A stretch of 64,000 nucleotides of DNA from Mucilaginibacter gotjawali (GCF_002355435.1 NZ_AP017313.1:1426001-1490000); one strand, 5' to 3'; positions 18,846 to 27,711 are shown, counted from the first letter of the stretch. Notes: generated by a model not told the origin, from the sequence alone. Numbers and translations: made by a program.

Positions 18846-19319
18846 ATGAAAATTCGCCTTACATACCTGACCTTTCTTTCGGTTTTGCTGTTAAGCATGA
18901 CCAATTTAAGACCACATCCATTTTTTAAACAATATCCCGCTTATTTGTTTAAAGGGCATAAAGCAAAACCAATTTTGAAAAGTAATCCCCTTGGCGGGAT
19001 GTTCAGAACGATGATCACGGATACCTATTATTCTAAAGATAACATGAAGCATTGGCGGGAATCGACAGGTTTAAACTTTGGGGGGCACTATTGTTTTGCT
19101 TATTGGGGTTGCGGCTCTAACTGCCAGTCAGCAGCAGTTGTTGATGTGAAAACCGGACTGATTTACGATGGTCCGACGGCTGCGGGTGGGTATGAGTTCA
19201 GATCGACCAGCAGGCTGGTAATAGTTAATCCCGGCGAATCCGCTTCGGATTGCGCAATGTGCGCTACTGAATATTGGGTCTGGAACGAGTCAGGCAAAAA
19301 GTTTATACAGGTGCATTAG
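18846..19319 (+). CDS. Small secreted protein of unknown function
   Basis: This 157-residue protein has a signal peptide-like start (MKIRLTYLTFLSVLLLSMTN). The mature part has a Cys- and Gly-rich core, NFGGHYCFAYWGCGSNCQ, then AAVVDVKTGLIYDGP and a C-terminal CAMCATEYWVW. A family of small exported proteins in several phyla shares the pattern 'NF.GHY....WGCG..C....VVD..TG..Y'. No function is known to me. The paired cysteines could form disulfides in the periplasm. Confidence 0.65.
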   Translation: MKIRLTYLTFLSVLLLSMTNLRPHPFFKQYPAYLFKGHKAKPILKSNPLGGMFRTMITDTYYSKDNMKHWRESTGLNFGGHYCFAYWGCGSNCQSAAVVDVKTGLIYDGPTAAGGYEFRSTSRLVIVNPGESASDCAMCATEYWVWNESGKKFIQVH

Positions 19320-19405
19320 TATGCTTTCATTCCTTGTCAACAGCCTTTTACGGTGGACTGAGCCGCGCATCGTTTGATGAATATTGCCTCTATCATAACA
19401 GCCGC

Positions 19406-19436
19406 TTGTATATAAAGGCAATTTAAATTAACTTTG
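19406..19436 (+). promoter_or_regulatory. Bacteroidota-type promoter of the toxin-antitoxin pair
   Basis: A -33 TTG (19406-19408) and a -7 TAACTTTG (19429-19436) are separated by 20 bp, close to the TTG-N(17-23)-TAnnTTTG consensus. The antitoxin ATG at 19458 lies 21 bp downstream of the -7 box. Confidence 0.5.
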
Positions 19437-19457
19437 TTTTTAAGCAGACTAATAGTT

Positions 19458-19661
19458 ATGACACAGGTGGTTTTAAATATCAACAGCAAAAAGGAATGGG
19501 ATGCGCTAAAACCCATTTTGGAGGTGATGAATATTGAATATATAACCCAGGATGCCAAAATGAGTGAAAGAGAACTTGAGTTAATGCGACATGCCGAAGA
19601 TGATAAAGAAAATGGCAGAGTGCATGCTTATACCAGCCATCGCGGCATTCTAGGCCGGTAA
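19458..19661 (+). CDS. Antitoxin component of a RelE/ParE-type toxin-antitoxin pair
   Basis: This 67-residue protein from ATG 19458 (a TTG at 19434 lies in the promoter -7 box and is less likely) is small, charged and helical (SKKEWDALKPILEVMNIEY, MSERELELMRHAEDD). Its C-terminus HAYTSHRGILGR resembles the toxin-neutralising tail of such antitoxins. Its stop shares one base with the toxin ATG (TAATG), the usual coupled arrangement. It should bind and neutralise the toxin and probably regulates the pair. Confidence 0.75.
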   Translation: MTQVVLNINSKKEWDALKPILEVMNIEYITQDAKMSERELELMRHAEDDKENGRVHAYTSHRGILGR

Positions 19662-19951
19662 TGATTGTGGACGTTGTCTATACCGAAACTTATAAAATTA
19701 CGCTAAGCGCCATTGTAGAGAATGTTGAAAAGGCGTATGGTACACTGTCGGCAGAAAAACTATTGGACAGAATTGATCTGATTGTCGGGAAAATAATAGT
19801 TAACCCATATCTGTACCAAGCTATTCCTGTAGATACTCCATTTCGAAGAGCCGTCATTTCCCGTCAATCATCATTAGTTTATGAAGTAACGGATACAAAG
19901 ATCATTCTTCTATATATTTTTGATAACCGCCAGGAGCCTTTTTGGATTTAA
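19661..19951 (+). CDS. RelE/ParE-family toxin
   Basis: This 96-residue protein has the ParE/RelE layout: a helical hairpin (IVENVEKAYGTLSAEKLLDRIDLIV), a central PYLYQAIPVDTPFRRAVI with the conserved Arg, and the C-terminal strands SLVYEVTDTKIILLYIFDNRQEP. Members either cleave mRNA on the ribosome or block gyrase. Which applies here is not clear from sequence. It is translationally coupled to the antitoxin upstream. Confidence 0.8.
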   Translation: MIVDVVYTETYKITLSAIVENVEKAYGTLSAEKLLDRIDLIVGKIIVNPYLYQAIPVDTPFRRAVISRQSSLVYEVTDTKIILLYIFDNRQEPFWI

Positions 19952-20012
19952 ATTAATCATCCACCACTCAAATTCATTTCAATGCATATGCCGTTTCGTG
20001 CTTTCCCGTCCC

Positions 20013-20224
20013 CGCAGGGTCTCTCGCAGAGGACCCTGCGCTGAGTGTTTTGACGTTGAGGATATTGCCGGAGGTCTATCATTTGAATAGTGGTTATAGA
20101 GAACCGCCCTTCCGCCGCCGCAGGGTCTCTCGCAGAGGACCCTGCGCTGGAAGTTTTGAGGGTGGGTATTTCTGAAAGGCTATAATTTGGATGGAGGGTA
20201 TAGGAAACTGCCTATGTCGGCACC
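20013..20224 (+). repeat. REP-like array left of the RAYT gene (two about 106-bp units)
   Basis: Two copies (cores 20013-20040 and 20119-20146) of a 28-bp palindrome have arms CGCAGGGTC and GACCCTGCG and apex TCTCGCAGAG. Each is followed by a diverged spacer of about 78 bp that is itself recognisably repeated, giving a period of 106 bp. The first copy is preceded by CCGTCCC. The array is in the opposite orientation to the array at 20916-21130. Confidence 0.85.
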
Positions 20225-20326
20225 CAATCCAACGCTGGGTCATTTTTAAGTGATCCTATTGAGACGAGACCGGTCTCTTAAGCTTGCCCTATTCCAGTCC
20301 ACGCTGAGGGCCGGCGCTGAATATTT

Positions 20327-20900
20327 TCAGAACCAATAGTCCCGATAATCTGTAATAAGTGCAAACGGATGTGGCTGGTTCAACTCGTAAAAGGCAGCAC
20401 TGCTATGCGGGTAGTCCGTAAACTCATTTGCTAATTTCCATTTTCCGCTAACCGGGTTGTGATGGATGTAATCCAATTTCTGGTATAAAAAATCGAGCGT
20501 ATAAACCGGCTTTGCATCGAATGACGGTTCAAAAGCCTTATGCAATTGTCCTTTCATTCGCTCTTTCTCGGGTACAGTCGGACGACAACATATTTAGTAA
20601 CTGGTAATTTTGCCGTTGGTTAAGCCGTTTTATCACTTCATAAGCCATAAATCGTTTGGCATTGCTCATGATGGTATTCAAATTAACATTCAGGTGGGTT
20701 AAGTGCAGCAGTAGATGAACGTGATTGGGCATGATGACAAAAGCCAATGTTTTGATCTGGTGTTTGTCGTCGATTAGTTTTAGCCATTTGTAAATCAGGT
20801 CGTGTGAGTTGGTCTCGTCAAAAAGGGGTAGCCAATTGTAACAGGTAAAGGTGATGAACCAGGTGTTTTCGGTTACTTCGTGCCGGGTACGTATTGCCAT
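20327..20900 (-). pseudogene. REP-associated tyrosine transposase (RAYT, Y1/HUH family), frameshifted
   Basis: Frame 20538-20900 encodes the N-terminal half with the metal-binding HUH motif (IMPNHVHLLLHL, His60 and His62). Frame 20327-20557 encodes the C-terminal half with the catalytic tyrosine context KLDYIHHNPVSGKW. Removing one base near the GGG at 20570-20572 joins them into a protein of about 185 residues, a normal RAYT length. RAYTs are single-domain relatives of IS200/IS605 transposases that bind and cleave REP hairpins. REP-like palindromes in inverted orientation flank this gene on both sides, the classic REPtron layout. As written, the break separates HUH from Tyr, so the product would be inactive. 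Confidence 0.85.
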
Positions 20901-20915
20901 GGAGTAAATATAAAT

Positions 20916-21130
20916 AATCCCTGTGAAAAGATGGGAAACCTGGCACGCGGCGCAGGGTCCTCTGCGAGAGACCCTGCGGGGACGGAATAATCCCTGTGAA
21001 AAGATGGGAACCCTGGCACGCGGCGCAGGGTCCTCTGCGAGAGACCCTGCGGGGACGGAAAATCCCTGTGAAAAGATGGGAAACCTGGCATGCGGCGCAG
21101 GGTCCTCTGCGAGAGACCCTGCGGGGACGG
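20916..21130 (-). repeat. REP-like array right of the RAYT gene (three 72-73 bp tandem units)
   Basis: Three almost identical units start at 20916, 20989 and 21061. Each begins AATCCCTGTGAAAAGATGGG and ends in the 28-bp REP palindrome (20951-20978, 21024-21051, 21096-21123) followed by GGGACGG. The palindrome is the exact reverse complement of that in the left array, including the asymmetric bulge. The GGGACGG tag mirrors CCGTCCC there. Open frames over the array on both strands are repeat translation, not genes. Confidence 0.92.
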
Positions 21131-21222
21131 AAAAAAATGCGTTAACCGGGCCTGTTTTACTGGCTATCTATTGGCTATTTTACATAAATTTACTGTTCTA
21201 ATATTTAAACTCCCCAGCAGCA

Positions 21223-21974
21223 TTGTTATTTGTACGGATAAAAAATAAGATCAAGTTTTTACTAAAGCAAATCCTTGCTTTTTTTATAGTTTCTTTTTAT
21301 AAGCCTGAGAAATGGTACCTTGTCGCCTATAAATCAACGCGGTTCATAGCGATGCTGGAAACACAATTTATTCCATCCAGGCGCCCGCTGTTTGGATTAA
21401 ACCATGCAACTTTATTAAACACCATTTTAAGTTTAATGACCCGCAGGAAAATCCCTTTCCCGATACCGGTAAGGGCACACGGACTTGAGATTTTCGAAAG
21501 AGCCCGGCCTAACGGCGTTATTTTGTGTTCACTGCATATTCCATTGTGTAAGGTTGCCTTACGCCGGCTGATTGAAAACGGTTTTCATCCTGATTTGGCA
21601 ATTACTCATCATCGCAATAAAAATACCTCGATAGCGGTATGGGGAATAACTGATGTTATACCGGCAATAAAAGCAGGTCCGGTGGTTTTTTTTAAAGCAA
21701 AAACTATTTTAAACCAGGGCAAATGTTTGTTGGCCCTGGCCGACCCGGTATTTGGCGCGGATATTTCACCCAACTTATTTTTTTAGCACATAGGCTAAAG
21801 TCGCAAATCATTTATTTTTTAGCCGAATTGATGCCTGAAGGTGATATTGAGGTGTCATTTTTTGAATCGACAATAAAAGATGCGAATGCGGAAAAAGCCG
21901 TTGGCGCCCAGGTGAGCGAATTGCGCGGATATTCAGATCGTATTATTAACAGGTATCAAAACCTTAAATTTTAG
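21223..21974 (+). pseudogene. Frameshifted lipid acyltransferase-like protein
   Basis: Frame 21223-21786 (TTG start, ending at PNLFF stop) and frame 21723-21974 form one protein of about 250 residues if T7 at 21778-21784 is read as T8, giving PNLFFLAHRLKSQIIYFLAE. The layout resembles LpxL/HtrB-like lysophospholipid acyltransferases: a membrane-proximal N-terminus and a central VILCSLHIPLCKVALRRL block where the family has its catalytic His. The canonical HxxxxD/E motif is not clean, so the family call is tentative. Like other breaks in this window it is at a homopolymer. Confidence 0.55.
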
Positions 21975-22223
21975 ATTTTGTTGTCGGGCGCCATCCCCTG
22001 CTGCTTCATCTGCAGGTTGGTGAAGTTTTGAGCGTCGCGCAACAACTATTCCTCCCGGGGTACCGCTCGGGAACGGAAAATGTCTGCAATCTTTTGAGAA
22101 AGCAACGGTATTTATCTGGATAAATATGCCGGGAGTCATTTTTTAACTAATTAAACCTGAATATCTTTATAATCCCTATTGAGTAATCGCCTAATTATCA
22201 AGCGCTTTAACTTTTGATTATTT

Positions 22224-22601
22224 ATGAAAAAGGTCCTTATAATAGAAGATGATGCTGATACCGCCCAATGCATTAATTATCTGATTAATGACTTAGGTTT
22301 TAAATATGAAAGGTCTGACTCTATACTATCAACGATAGATATCATCAAAAGTAATCCCGACATCATCATATTAGATTATTATTTACCGAATGGGCATGGC
22401 AGCCAGCTTTGTTTAGAATTAAAATCAAATTTACTCACAAAAGAAATTCCGGTAATTTTAATGTCGACCCACCCAAACCTTGGAGACATTTCAAAAGACT
22501 GTGGTGCGGATGCTTACCTGGAAAAACCTTTTGATTTGAATACCTTGATACAAATGGTTACTAAATTTACAATTCCTCCATTGTTAATTATCGCTCACTA
22601 A
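22224..22601 (+). CDS. Single-domain response regulator (receiver protein)
   Basis: This 125-residue protein is one receiver domain: acidic pocket Asp9-Asp10, phospho-acceptor Asp51 (IIILDYYLP), Ser81 and Lys101 (EKPF). There is no output domain. No histidine kinase gene lies nearby, so it should work in a phosphorelay or bind a partner protein in response to a kinase elsewhere. Confidence 0.92.
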   Translation: MKKVLIIEDDADTAQCINYLINDLGFKYERSDSILSTIDIIKSNPDIIILDYYLPNGHGSQLCLELKSNLLTKEIPVILMSTHPNLGDISKDCGADAYLEKPFDLNTLIQMVTKFTIPPLLIIAH

Positions 22602-22917
22602 GCCAATTTGAATATCGCAGTGCATTACTGAAAAATTGCAGTAGTATCAACATTTAGGTTTTAAATTTTTGTTCAAATAATCAACGCTAAATTTAGCTGA
22701 CGGAGCAGGTTAATAATGAATCAGAGAAGTGAAAGGCATACAAACAATAGATTCAACGCGATTTATTACAATTCAACATTCTCATATCAGCTTTTATTAT
22801 CCGAAGCAGCTTAAAGCAGGTCGGTTGATGCCGGCCGGAATCAGTATTTTGGTTATAAAAAAGCGCAGCTATTTCTAAAAGAATAGCTGCGCTGAATGAA
22901 TTCAAAAGTATTTATCG
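22602..22917. other. Intergenic region with the terminator of the TonB receptor gene
   Basis: This is 316 bp between convergent genes. Apart from the hairpin at 22855-22893 nothing was recognised. Confidence 0.5.
22855..22893 (-). terminator. Rho-independent terminator of the TonB receptor gene
   Basis: On the minus strand, the perfect 12-bp stem AGCGCAGCTATT / AATAGCTGCGCT with a short loop is followed by T6, 24 bp after the stop codon of the receptor. Confidence 0.85.
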
Positions 22918-25317
22918 CTAAAACTTATAAGCCAAAGTAGTGACAAATTGCCTCGGTGCAATGGGCGTAATACTATAGTTATCATGAATTAAATAATTCA
23001 TGGTATTGGTAATATTGGTTACACTGGCCAGCAATGAGATTTTTTTATAGGTATACCCGGCGGTGAGGTCGAGCGTAGTGAAACCGCCCACAGGCACTAA
23101 TCTGCTGTAGGCCTGAGTTTGGCCTACTGTGTTGTTGTAACCTGCCATCCGGCTGCCGGTGTAAAATGCGGTTGCACCTACTTTAAATCCTTTAAGGGCA
23201 GGGGTGTCAAATGTATAAAACAGCGTAGCATTGGCGGTACTTACCGGGCTGATCACCAGCCGCTCGCCTGATACAGGCGATCCTTTTAAGCCCGAGGTTT
23301 TAGTATAACGCGCATTGTTGTACGAATAACCGGTAATAAAATAAAAATTCTTCGAGATATGGCCGGTTACGTCGATATCAAAACCATCGCTGGTGGTTTC
23401 ACCGCTAAGTACTTTAACCGTGTTGTCGCTGTTAACGGTGCCATCTGCTTTATAAGGCGCAACTACTGCCAGGTTACTATTGATGATACGGTATATACTT
23501 ACGTTTGCCACGATTTTGCCGTTGAAAAATTCGTTTTTAGAACCCAGCTCGTATTGGTTAACCAGCGATGGCTTCAGGCCCTGGCCTGTGTTTACATCTG
23601 TACCGGTATTTACAATAAAATTGTTGCTGTAACTGATGTATACCGAAGTGGTACTTACGGGTTGGTAAATGAAAGCGAATTTTGGTGAAAAGGCGCGGTC
23701 GTACCTTGTGATGGCAGTTCCGTTGCCGGTAGTGCCTTTCTGCAAGTAATTAATGCTGGTTTGATCTGTTTCCTGCCACGACCAGCGGATGCCTGCCAGT
23801 ACTTTAAATTTATTGGTAAGGCTTACCAGGTCCTGTGCATATGTACCCACACGGTAAACCGGGGCAGTTGTACGCGAGGTGTCCGCAGCGGTGGGGATAT
23901 CCGTGCGCTGGGAATATTTTGTAAGATCGATGGTGTTGATTTTATCATAAATATAAGTGCTGATGTTTTGGCCGTTAATACTGTAGCCATTGGTAACATT
24001 TACCACTTTCGTAAGGTCGGTACCGATCAGCACCTGGTGGGTGATTGGCCCGGTTTTAAACTTGCCGGTTAAATTTACCTGGCCGACGTAATCATTTTCA
24101 ATGGTATTGGCACGTGCGAGGCCCCTGTTCCACTCTCCCGTGGCGCTTACCGTATTGGGCAGGCTGGCCTGGTATGAATCGATGTCGGTTCCCTGCCCTG
24201 AAATGATGGCATTTAAACGCCAGTTATCGTTGAATTGGTGGTTAAGGGTTGCCATGCCCGAAAACTGGTTCATATGGCTGTATGCCCAGGCGGTATTGAT
24301 ATACTGCGAACGCGGCACCATGGTAGGGATTGCCCTACCGTTATTGAGAGATCCAATGCCAAAATCGGGGGTTAAGCTTTCACGCAGGTAATCGCCCTCA
24401 ACCAGCAGGGTTGTTTTTTTACCAAGATTAAACAGCACCGACGGGTTTACATATTTGCGGATAGTGTACACATGGTTGCGGTAGCTGCCATCGTTCTCGT
24501 AAACGCCAATCAGCCTGAAGGCTACGTTTTCGCTGACCGGCCCATAGATATCTACCGAAGGTTTAAACATATTATAGCTTCCATACCGCATGGAAACCTC
24601 GCCGCCACTTTCAAACCGCGGCTTTTTTGTAACCATATTGATAATTAAACCACTGGAAACATTGCCATAAAGCAGGGCGGCACTGCCTTTTAATACTTCT
24701 ACAGATTCAAGTGTGCTTGCCTCCGGAAAGCCTGCTGTATTAGTTAGTATGCCATCCTTAAAAATACTGCTTGCGCCGCCCCCTATACCAATGCTATAGC
24801 CGCGGGCAGAAAACGTTTCGCCCACACCGCCGCGCGTTTGGGTTAGTGATACGCCGCTCACATTTTTAATGGCATCGCCAAGGTGGTTAATCTGCTGGTC
24901 CTCAATAACGCGGGCGCTAACTGTCCCGGTGCTTTGCGGAAGGTCAAGGGCACGCAGCCCGGCCTTATCCAGTGTTACGGCTTTGGGCGTTTTGTTTGCG
25001 TTGATGATTACCTCGTTCAACTGCGATGCATTTTCCGCAAGGATAAAATCTACCGTTATTGTTTTTAATGCCGAAACGGTAACGGCTTTTTCCTGGTTTT
25101 GCATCCCGATAAGGGAAACTGATAGTGTGTAATTGCCGGGATTGATATTTGTGATGAGGTACGAGCCGTCTTCTTTTGTGCTGGTTGCCCTGTTCAATTC
25201 TATAATTGTAACAGTAACATAAGCGGCGGGTTTACCGTCAGACGTTTTAACTGTTCCCGAGATTTTGCCGGTAGTGAGGTCATCGGCCCTAACGACATTG
25301 CAGATAGTAAACAGCAA
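22918..25317 (-). CDS. TonB-dependent siderophore-type receptor
   Basis: This 799-residue protein as read from TTG 25317 has a CarboxypepD_reg-like domain (about 18-95, GKISGTVKTSDGKPAAYVTV). A plug domain follows (about 110-235, with LESVEVLKGSAALLYG), then a 22-strand barrel ending in FVTTLAYKF. The FhuA/FecA-like plug (ISARVIEDQQINHLGDAI...NVSGVS) points to ferric siderophores. The start is suspect: an ATG at 25355 followed by T8 instead of T7 (25316-25322) would give MKITYQTITKLFFLLFTICN, a proper signal peptide. It is monocistronic with a strong terminator, and Fur control is likely but no box was identified. Confidence 0.93.
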   Translation of the reverse strand: MLFTICNVVRADDLTTGKISGTVKTSDGKPAAYVTVTIIELNRATSTKEDGSYLITNINPGNYTLSVSLIGMQNQEKAVTVSALKTITVDFILAENASQLNEVIINANKTPKAVTLDKAGLRALDLPQSTGTVSARVIEDQQINHLGDAIKNVSGVSLTQTRGGVGETFSARGYSIGIGGGASSIFKDGILTNTAGFPEASTLESVEVLKGSAALLYGNVSSGLIINMVTKKPRFESGGEVSMRYGSYNMFKPSVDIYGPVSENVAFRLIGVYENDGSYRNHVYTIRKYVNPSVLFNLGKKTTLLVEGDYLRESLTPDFGIGSLNNGRAIPTMVPRSQYINTAWAYSHMNQFSGMATLNHQFNDNWRLNAIISGQGTDIDSYQASLPNTVSATGEWNRGLARANTIENDYVGQVNLTGKFKTGPITHQVLIGTDLTKVVNVTNGYSINGQNISTYIYDKINTIDLTKYSQRTDIPTAADTSRTTAPVYRVGTYAQDLVSLTNKFKVLAGIRWSWQETDQTSINYLQKGTTGNGTAITRYDRAFSPKFAFIYQPVSTTSVYISYSNNFIVNTGTDVNTGQGLKPSLVNQYELGSKNEFFNGKIVANVSIYRIINSNLAVVAPYKADGTVNSDNTVKVLSGETTSDGFDIDVTGHISKNFYFITGYSYNNARYTKTSGLKGSPVSGERLVISPVSTANATLFYTFDTPALKGFKVGATAFYTGSRMAGYNNTVGQTQAYSRLVPVGGFTTLDLTAGYTYKKISLLASVTNITNTMNYLIHDNYSITPIAPRQFVTTLAYKF

Positions 25318-25451
25318 AAAAAGAGTTTTGTAATTGTTTGGTATGTTATTTTCATGTCTTATTTAGATTAATTCTAATTAAGCGCAAAGATAGTAGCGCG
25401 AATTGAATTACCAAGCATTATTTATAATTAATCTAAATAAAAATAAATAAC

Positions 25452-25482
25452 AAAGGCCACGCTGTTTGTTAGCATGGCCTTT
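25452..25482 (-). terminator. Terminator of the hexapeptide acetyltransferase gene
   Basis: On the minus strand, the stem AAAGGCCATGC / GCGTGGCCTTT is followed by a T-rich run (TTATTTATTTTT). It lies 60 bp after the stop codon at 25544. Confidence 0.7.
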
Positions 25483-25543
25483 ATTCCTAAAGCGCATAAA
25501 TGCGCCCGGAGTTTAAATTTAACGCGAATGGGGGAGGTATTTG

Positions 25544-26206
25544 TTAAAGTGCATCATATTTGGCAGTAAAAGCAGGTGCATCTAATTTCCTGAAATCGGG
25601 TAGAGCAGCTATCAGTTGCTCACGGTTCCAGTTCCACCAGGCAATGCGTTTAAAAGCGGCTTCAACTTCTTGTGTAACCCTTCGCCTGATTACCTTTGCC
25701 GGGTTACCGGCGACAATGGCATAATCTTCCACATTTTTTGTTACAATTGAGCCGGAGCCTATAATTGCACCCGTCCCTACAGAAACTCCGGGCATTAAAA
25801 TGGCCCCATGGCCTATCCAAACATCAGGTCCTATCGTTACACGGTATTGTTTGCGCCATTCAAGCACTTCGTCGTCGTCATCATCAGCCATAAAATGTGA
25901 TTTGGAGCGGTAGGTGAAATGATGAAGCGTGGCGCGCCACATAGGGTGGTTCGTCGGATTAATACGTACGCTTGATGCTATATTTGCAAATTTGCCAACC
26001 TCGGCGTTAAACACTTCAACATCTTTAACCAGGTATGCGTAATCCAGCAGGTCGCTCGAAAATACCTCGCAGCGCTCGCCAACCGCCGTCCACGCACCCA
26101 TCCGGCTATCTTTTACAATAGCAGTTTCATGTATCCACGGAGCTTCGGTCATTGGTTTTGCCCCGCGCCATGGATCTGTAAATTCTCCGTGATTAATTTC
26201 TGTCAT
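25544..26206 (-). CDS. Hexapeptide-repeat acetyltransferase (DapH/DapD/GlmU-related, Phn-associated type)
   Basis: This 220-residue left-handed beta-helix protein has hexapeptide repeats (IHETAIVKDSRMGAWTAVGE and VWIGHGAILMPGVSVGTGAI) and a loop with the acetyl-transfer histidine region INPTNHPMWRATLHHFTYR. The tail is AIVAGNPAKVIRRR. It matches the group annotated as 'phosphonate metabolism transferase hexapeptide family', which probably acetylates small amino compounds with acetyl-CoA. No phn genes are nearby, so a phosphonate role is not supported here. It lies 25 bp downstream of the DUF6886 gene, likely co-transcribed. Confidence 0.85.
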   Translation of the reverse strand: MTEINHGEFTDPWRGAKPMTEAPWIHETAIVKDSRMGAWTAVGERCEVFSSDLLDYAYLVKDVEVFNAEVGKFANIASSVRINPTNHPMWRATLHHFTYRSKSHFMADDDDDEVLEWRKQYRVTIGPDVWIGHGAILMPGVSVGTGAIIGSGSIVTKNVEDYAIVAGNPAKVIRRRVTQEVEAAFKRIAWWNWNREQLIAALPDFRKLDAPAFTAKYDAL

Positions 26207-26231
26207 ATGATTAAAAGATCTATATCAAATA

Positions 26232-26792
26232 TTATTTCAGCGCCGCATTCCGCATCCTGATATTTGAAAAATTAAGGGTTGATTTACTTACATCTTCTGC
26301 CAGCCGAACAAGTGATGGCATAAAACGAAGTTCAATATTTCTGCTTAATAACGCGGACAAAATATCGCTGACAGGAATGACCGATTGAGGGACAGCAGGC
26401 TGGTAAGAAACATAATAACCGGCACTTTCATCTATCAGTTCAAAATTATCGCTTAAAAATTCGTAGCAGTAGAGCCTGGTTTCCATTACCCGCTGGTACC
26501 AACCTGATTCGATACACACAAAAAATTCAGCGGCAGATGACCCGATAAATTTTTCTTTGTCTGCTTTGGCGGTTTTTGTACCGGCATAATAAGTTACCCG
26601 CGGGCAATCACGTGGCAACAGGTAATTGTGCAGCAAATTACCTGCGATAGCAAAAACTACATCTCCCTTAATGTCAGCGAACGGGGAGGGTGACGGCCTG
26701 GGTTTAAAGATCCGTATACGGGGCTCTTCGCTCACATGGAAAAGCCGTTTTGAAGCGTTTAACAAATCGGGTTGACCTGGTAACATAACCAA
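26232..26792 (-). CDS. DUF6886 family protein
   Basis: This 186-residue soluble protein has the pattern LFHVSEEPRIRIFKPRPSPS near the N-terminus and LLPRDCPRVTYYAG in the middle, typical of DUF6886. Its function is unknown; the N-terminal motif recalls ADP-ribosyltransferase-like folds, but this is speculation. It has no signal peptide. It is followed by the acetyltransferase in what looks like a two-gene operon. Confidence 0.7.
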   Translation of the reverse strand: MVMLPGQPDLLNASKRLFHVSEEPRIRIFKPRPSPSPFADIKGDVVFAIAGNLLHNYLLPRDCPRVTYYAGTKTAKADKEKFIGSSAAEFFVCIESGWYQRVMETRLYCYEFLSDNFELIDESAGYYVSYQPAVPQSVIPVSDILSALLSRNIELRFMPSLVRLAEDVSKSTLNFSNIRMRNAALK

Positions 26793-26856
26793 ATGTATAT
26801 GAAATTCTTATGCAGCCACAACTTACCCTGTTTTTTTGATACCGGGTAATTATAAG

Positions 26857-27681
26857 CTATTCCAGGAATTTCTTTTTAAGCATGGCAATCTTAGTATCAT
26901 CTAAACCGATTTCGGTCCTCAAATAATTATCAACGGAGCCATATTTTAGGGTAATCGCATTAAATGTGGCATCAAGATCCTCTTTATTAACGCCGGCCAT
27001 ATCCGACGCAACCTGTTGGTCTATATGCATAAAATTCACCATCTGGTTAATCATTTTGGTATTCGCATCTTTACGGTAATAATTTGACGCCAGGTAATCG
27101 CTCATGATCGTTTCGTACGGTACACCCAGGCTGTATAAAAGTAAAGCGGCGCCAATACCGGTACGGTCTTTACCTGCAGTGCAATGGAAAACCAGGCTTT
27201 GCCCAACAGGTAACCCCAGTAATTTATCAAAAAACGGTTTGTAACGGGCCGCCAGCGAATCTGTTTTGCTGTAATAAACTACCATTAATGAATCTCCGGC
27301 AGTGCCTTTTGCATGCGCGATGCTCTTCATCCAGTCATTCAGGCTATTATTGCTTCCTGCCGGGCATAAAATATAATCCATGCCGGGGTTAAGTTTATCA
27401 GGCGCCTGTGCCGATTCCTGCCGGCCGCGCAGGTCCACATCATAATTGATATTCTTTTGCTTCAGGATGGCCAGGTCGGCATCGGTTAATTTGCTGATGT
27501 CCGCGCTGCGGTAAACTTCGCCCCATTTAACATGGTGACCATCAGCAGTTGCATAACCACCCAGATCGCGAAAATTGGCGGCGCCCTGTAAAACTACATG
27601 CCTTTTGGCGCTGTCAGCTACCTGTGCGTTTGAAATTGAATAAAAACAAATGGCGCTAAATAATAAAAGATACTTTTTCAT
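26857..27681 (-). CDS. Secreted tyrosine / lipid phosphatase (Y_phosphatase3)
   Basis: This 274-residue protein from ATG 27681 has a signal peptide (MKKYLLLFSAICFYSISNAQ). The CX5R active site is HCTAGKDRTGIG, with catalytic Cys167. The N-terminal signature GAANFRDLGGYATADG is diagnostic of this family of dual-specificity protein and phosphoinositide phosphatases. Upstream in-frame codons read through a terminator, so the longer start is rejected. It acts in the periplasm or outside. It lies downstream of the SusCD pair, separated by a terminator. Confidence 0.9.
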   Translation of the reverse strand: MKKYLLLFSAICFYSISNAQVADSAKRHVVLQGAANFRDLGGYATADGHHVKWGEVYRSADISKLTDADLAILKQKNINYDVDLRGRQESAQAPDKLNPGMDYILCPAGSNNSLNDWMKSIAHAKGTAGDSLMVVYYSKTDSLAARYKPFFDKLLGLPVGQSLVFHCTAGKDRTGIGAALLLYSLGVPYETIMSDYLASNYYRKDANTKMINQMVNFMHIDQQVASDMAGVNKEDLDATFNAITLKYGSVDNYLRTEIGLDDTKIAMLKKKFLE

Positions 27682-27711
27682 AATTAATGGAATTAAAATT
27701 TGCATTAAACT

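Noticed and set aside
20916..21130. Possible CRISPR array
   Set aside because: Whole 72-73 bp units are repeated, spacers included; there are no unique spacers and no cas genes.
20873..21201. Open frames of 72 and 92 codons on opposite strands over the 72-73 bp repeats
   Set aside because: They are three-fold translations of the tandem REP units with no independent coding signal.
25544..26206. Phosphonate metabolism role for the hexapeptide acetyltransferase
   Set aside because: The family name carries the term, but no phn genes are in the window.
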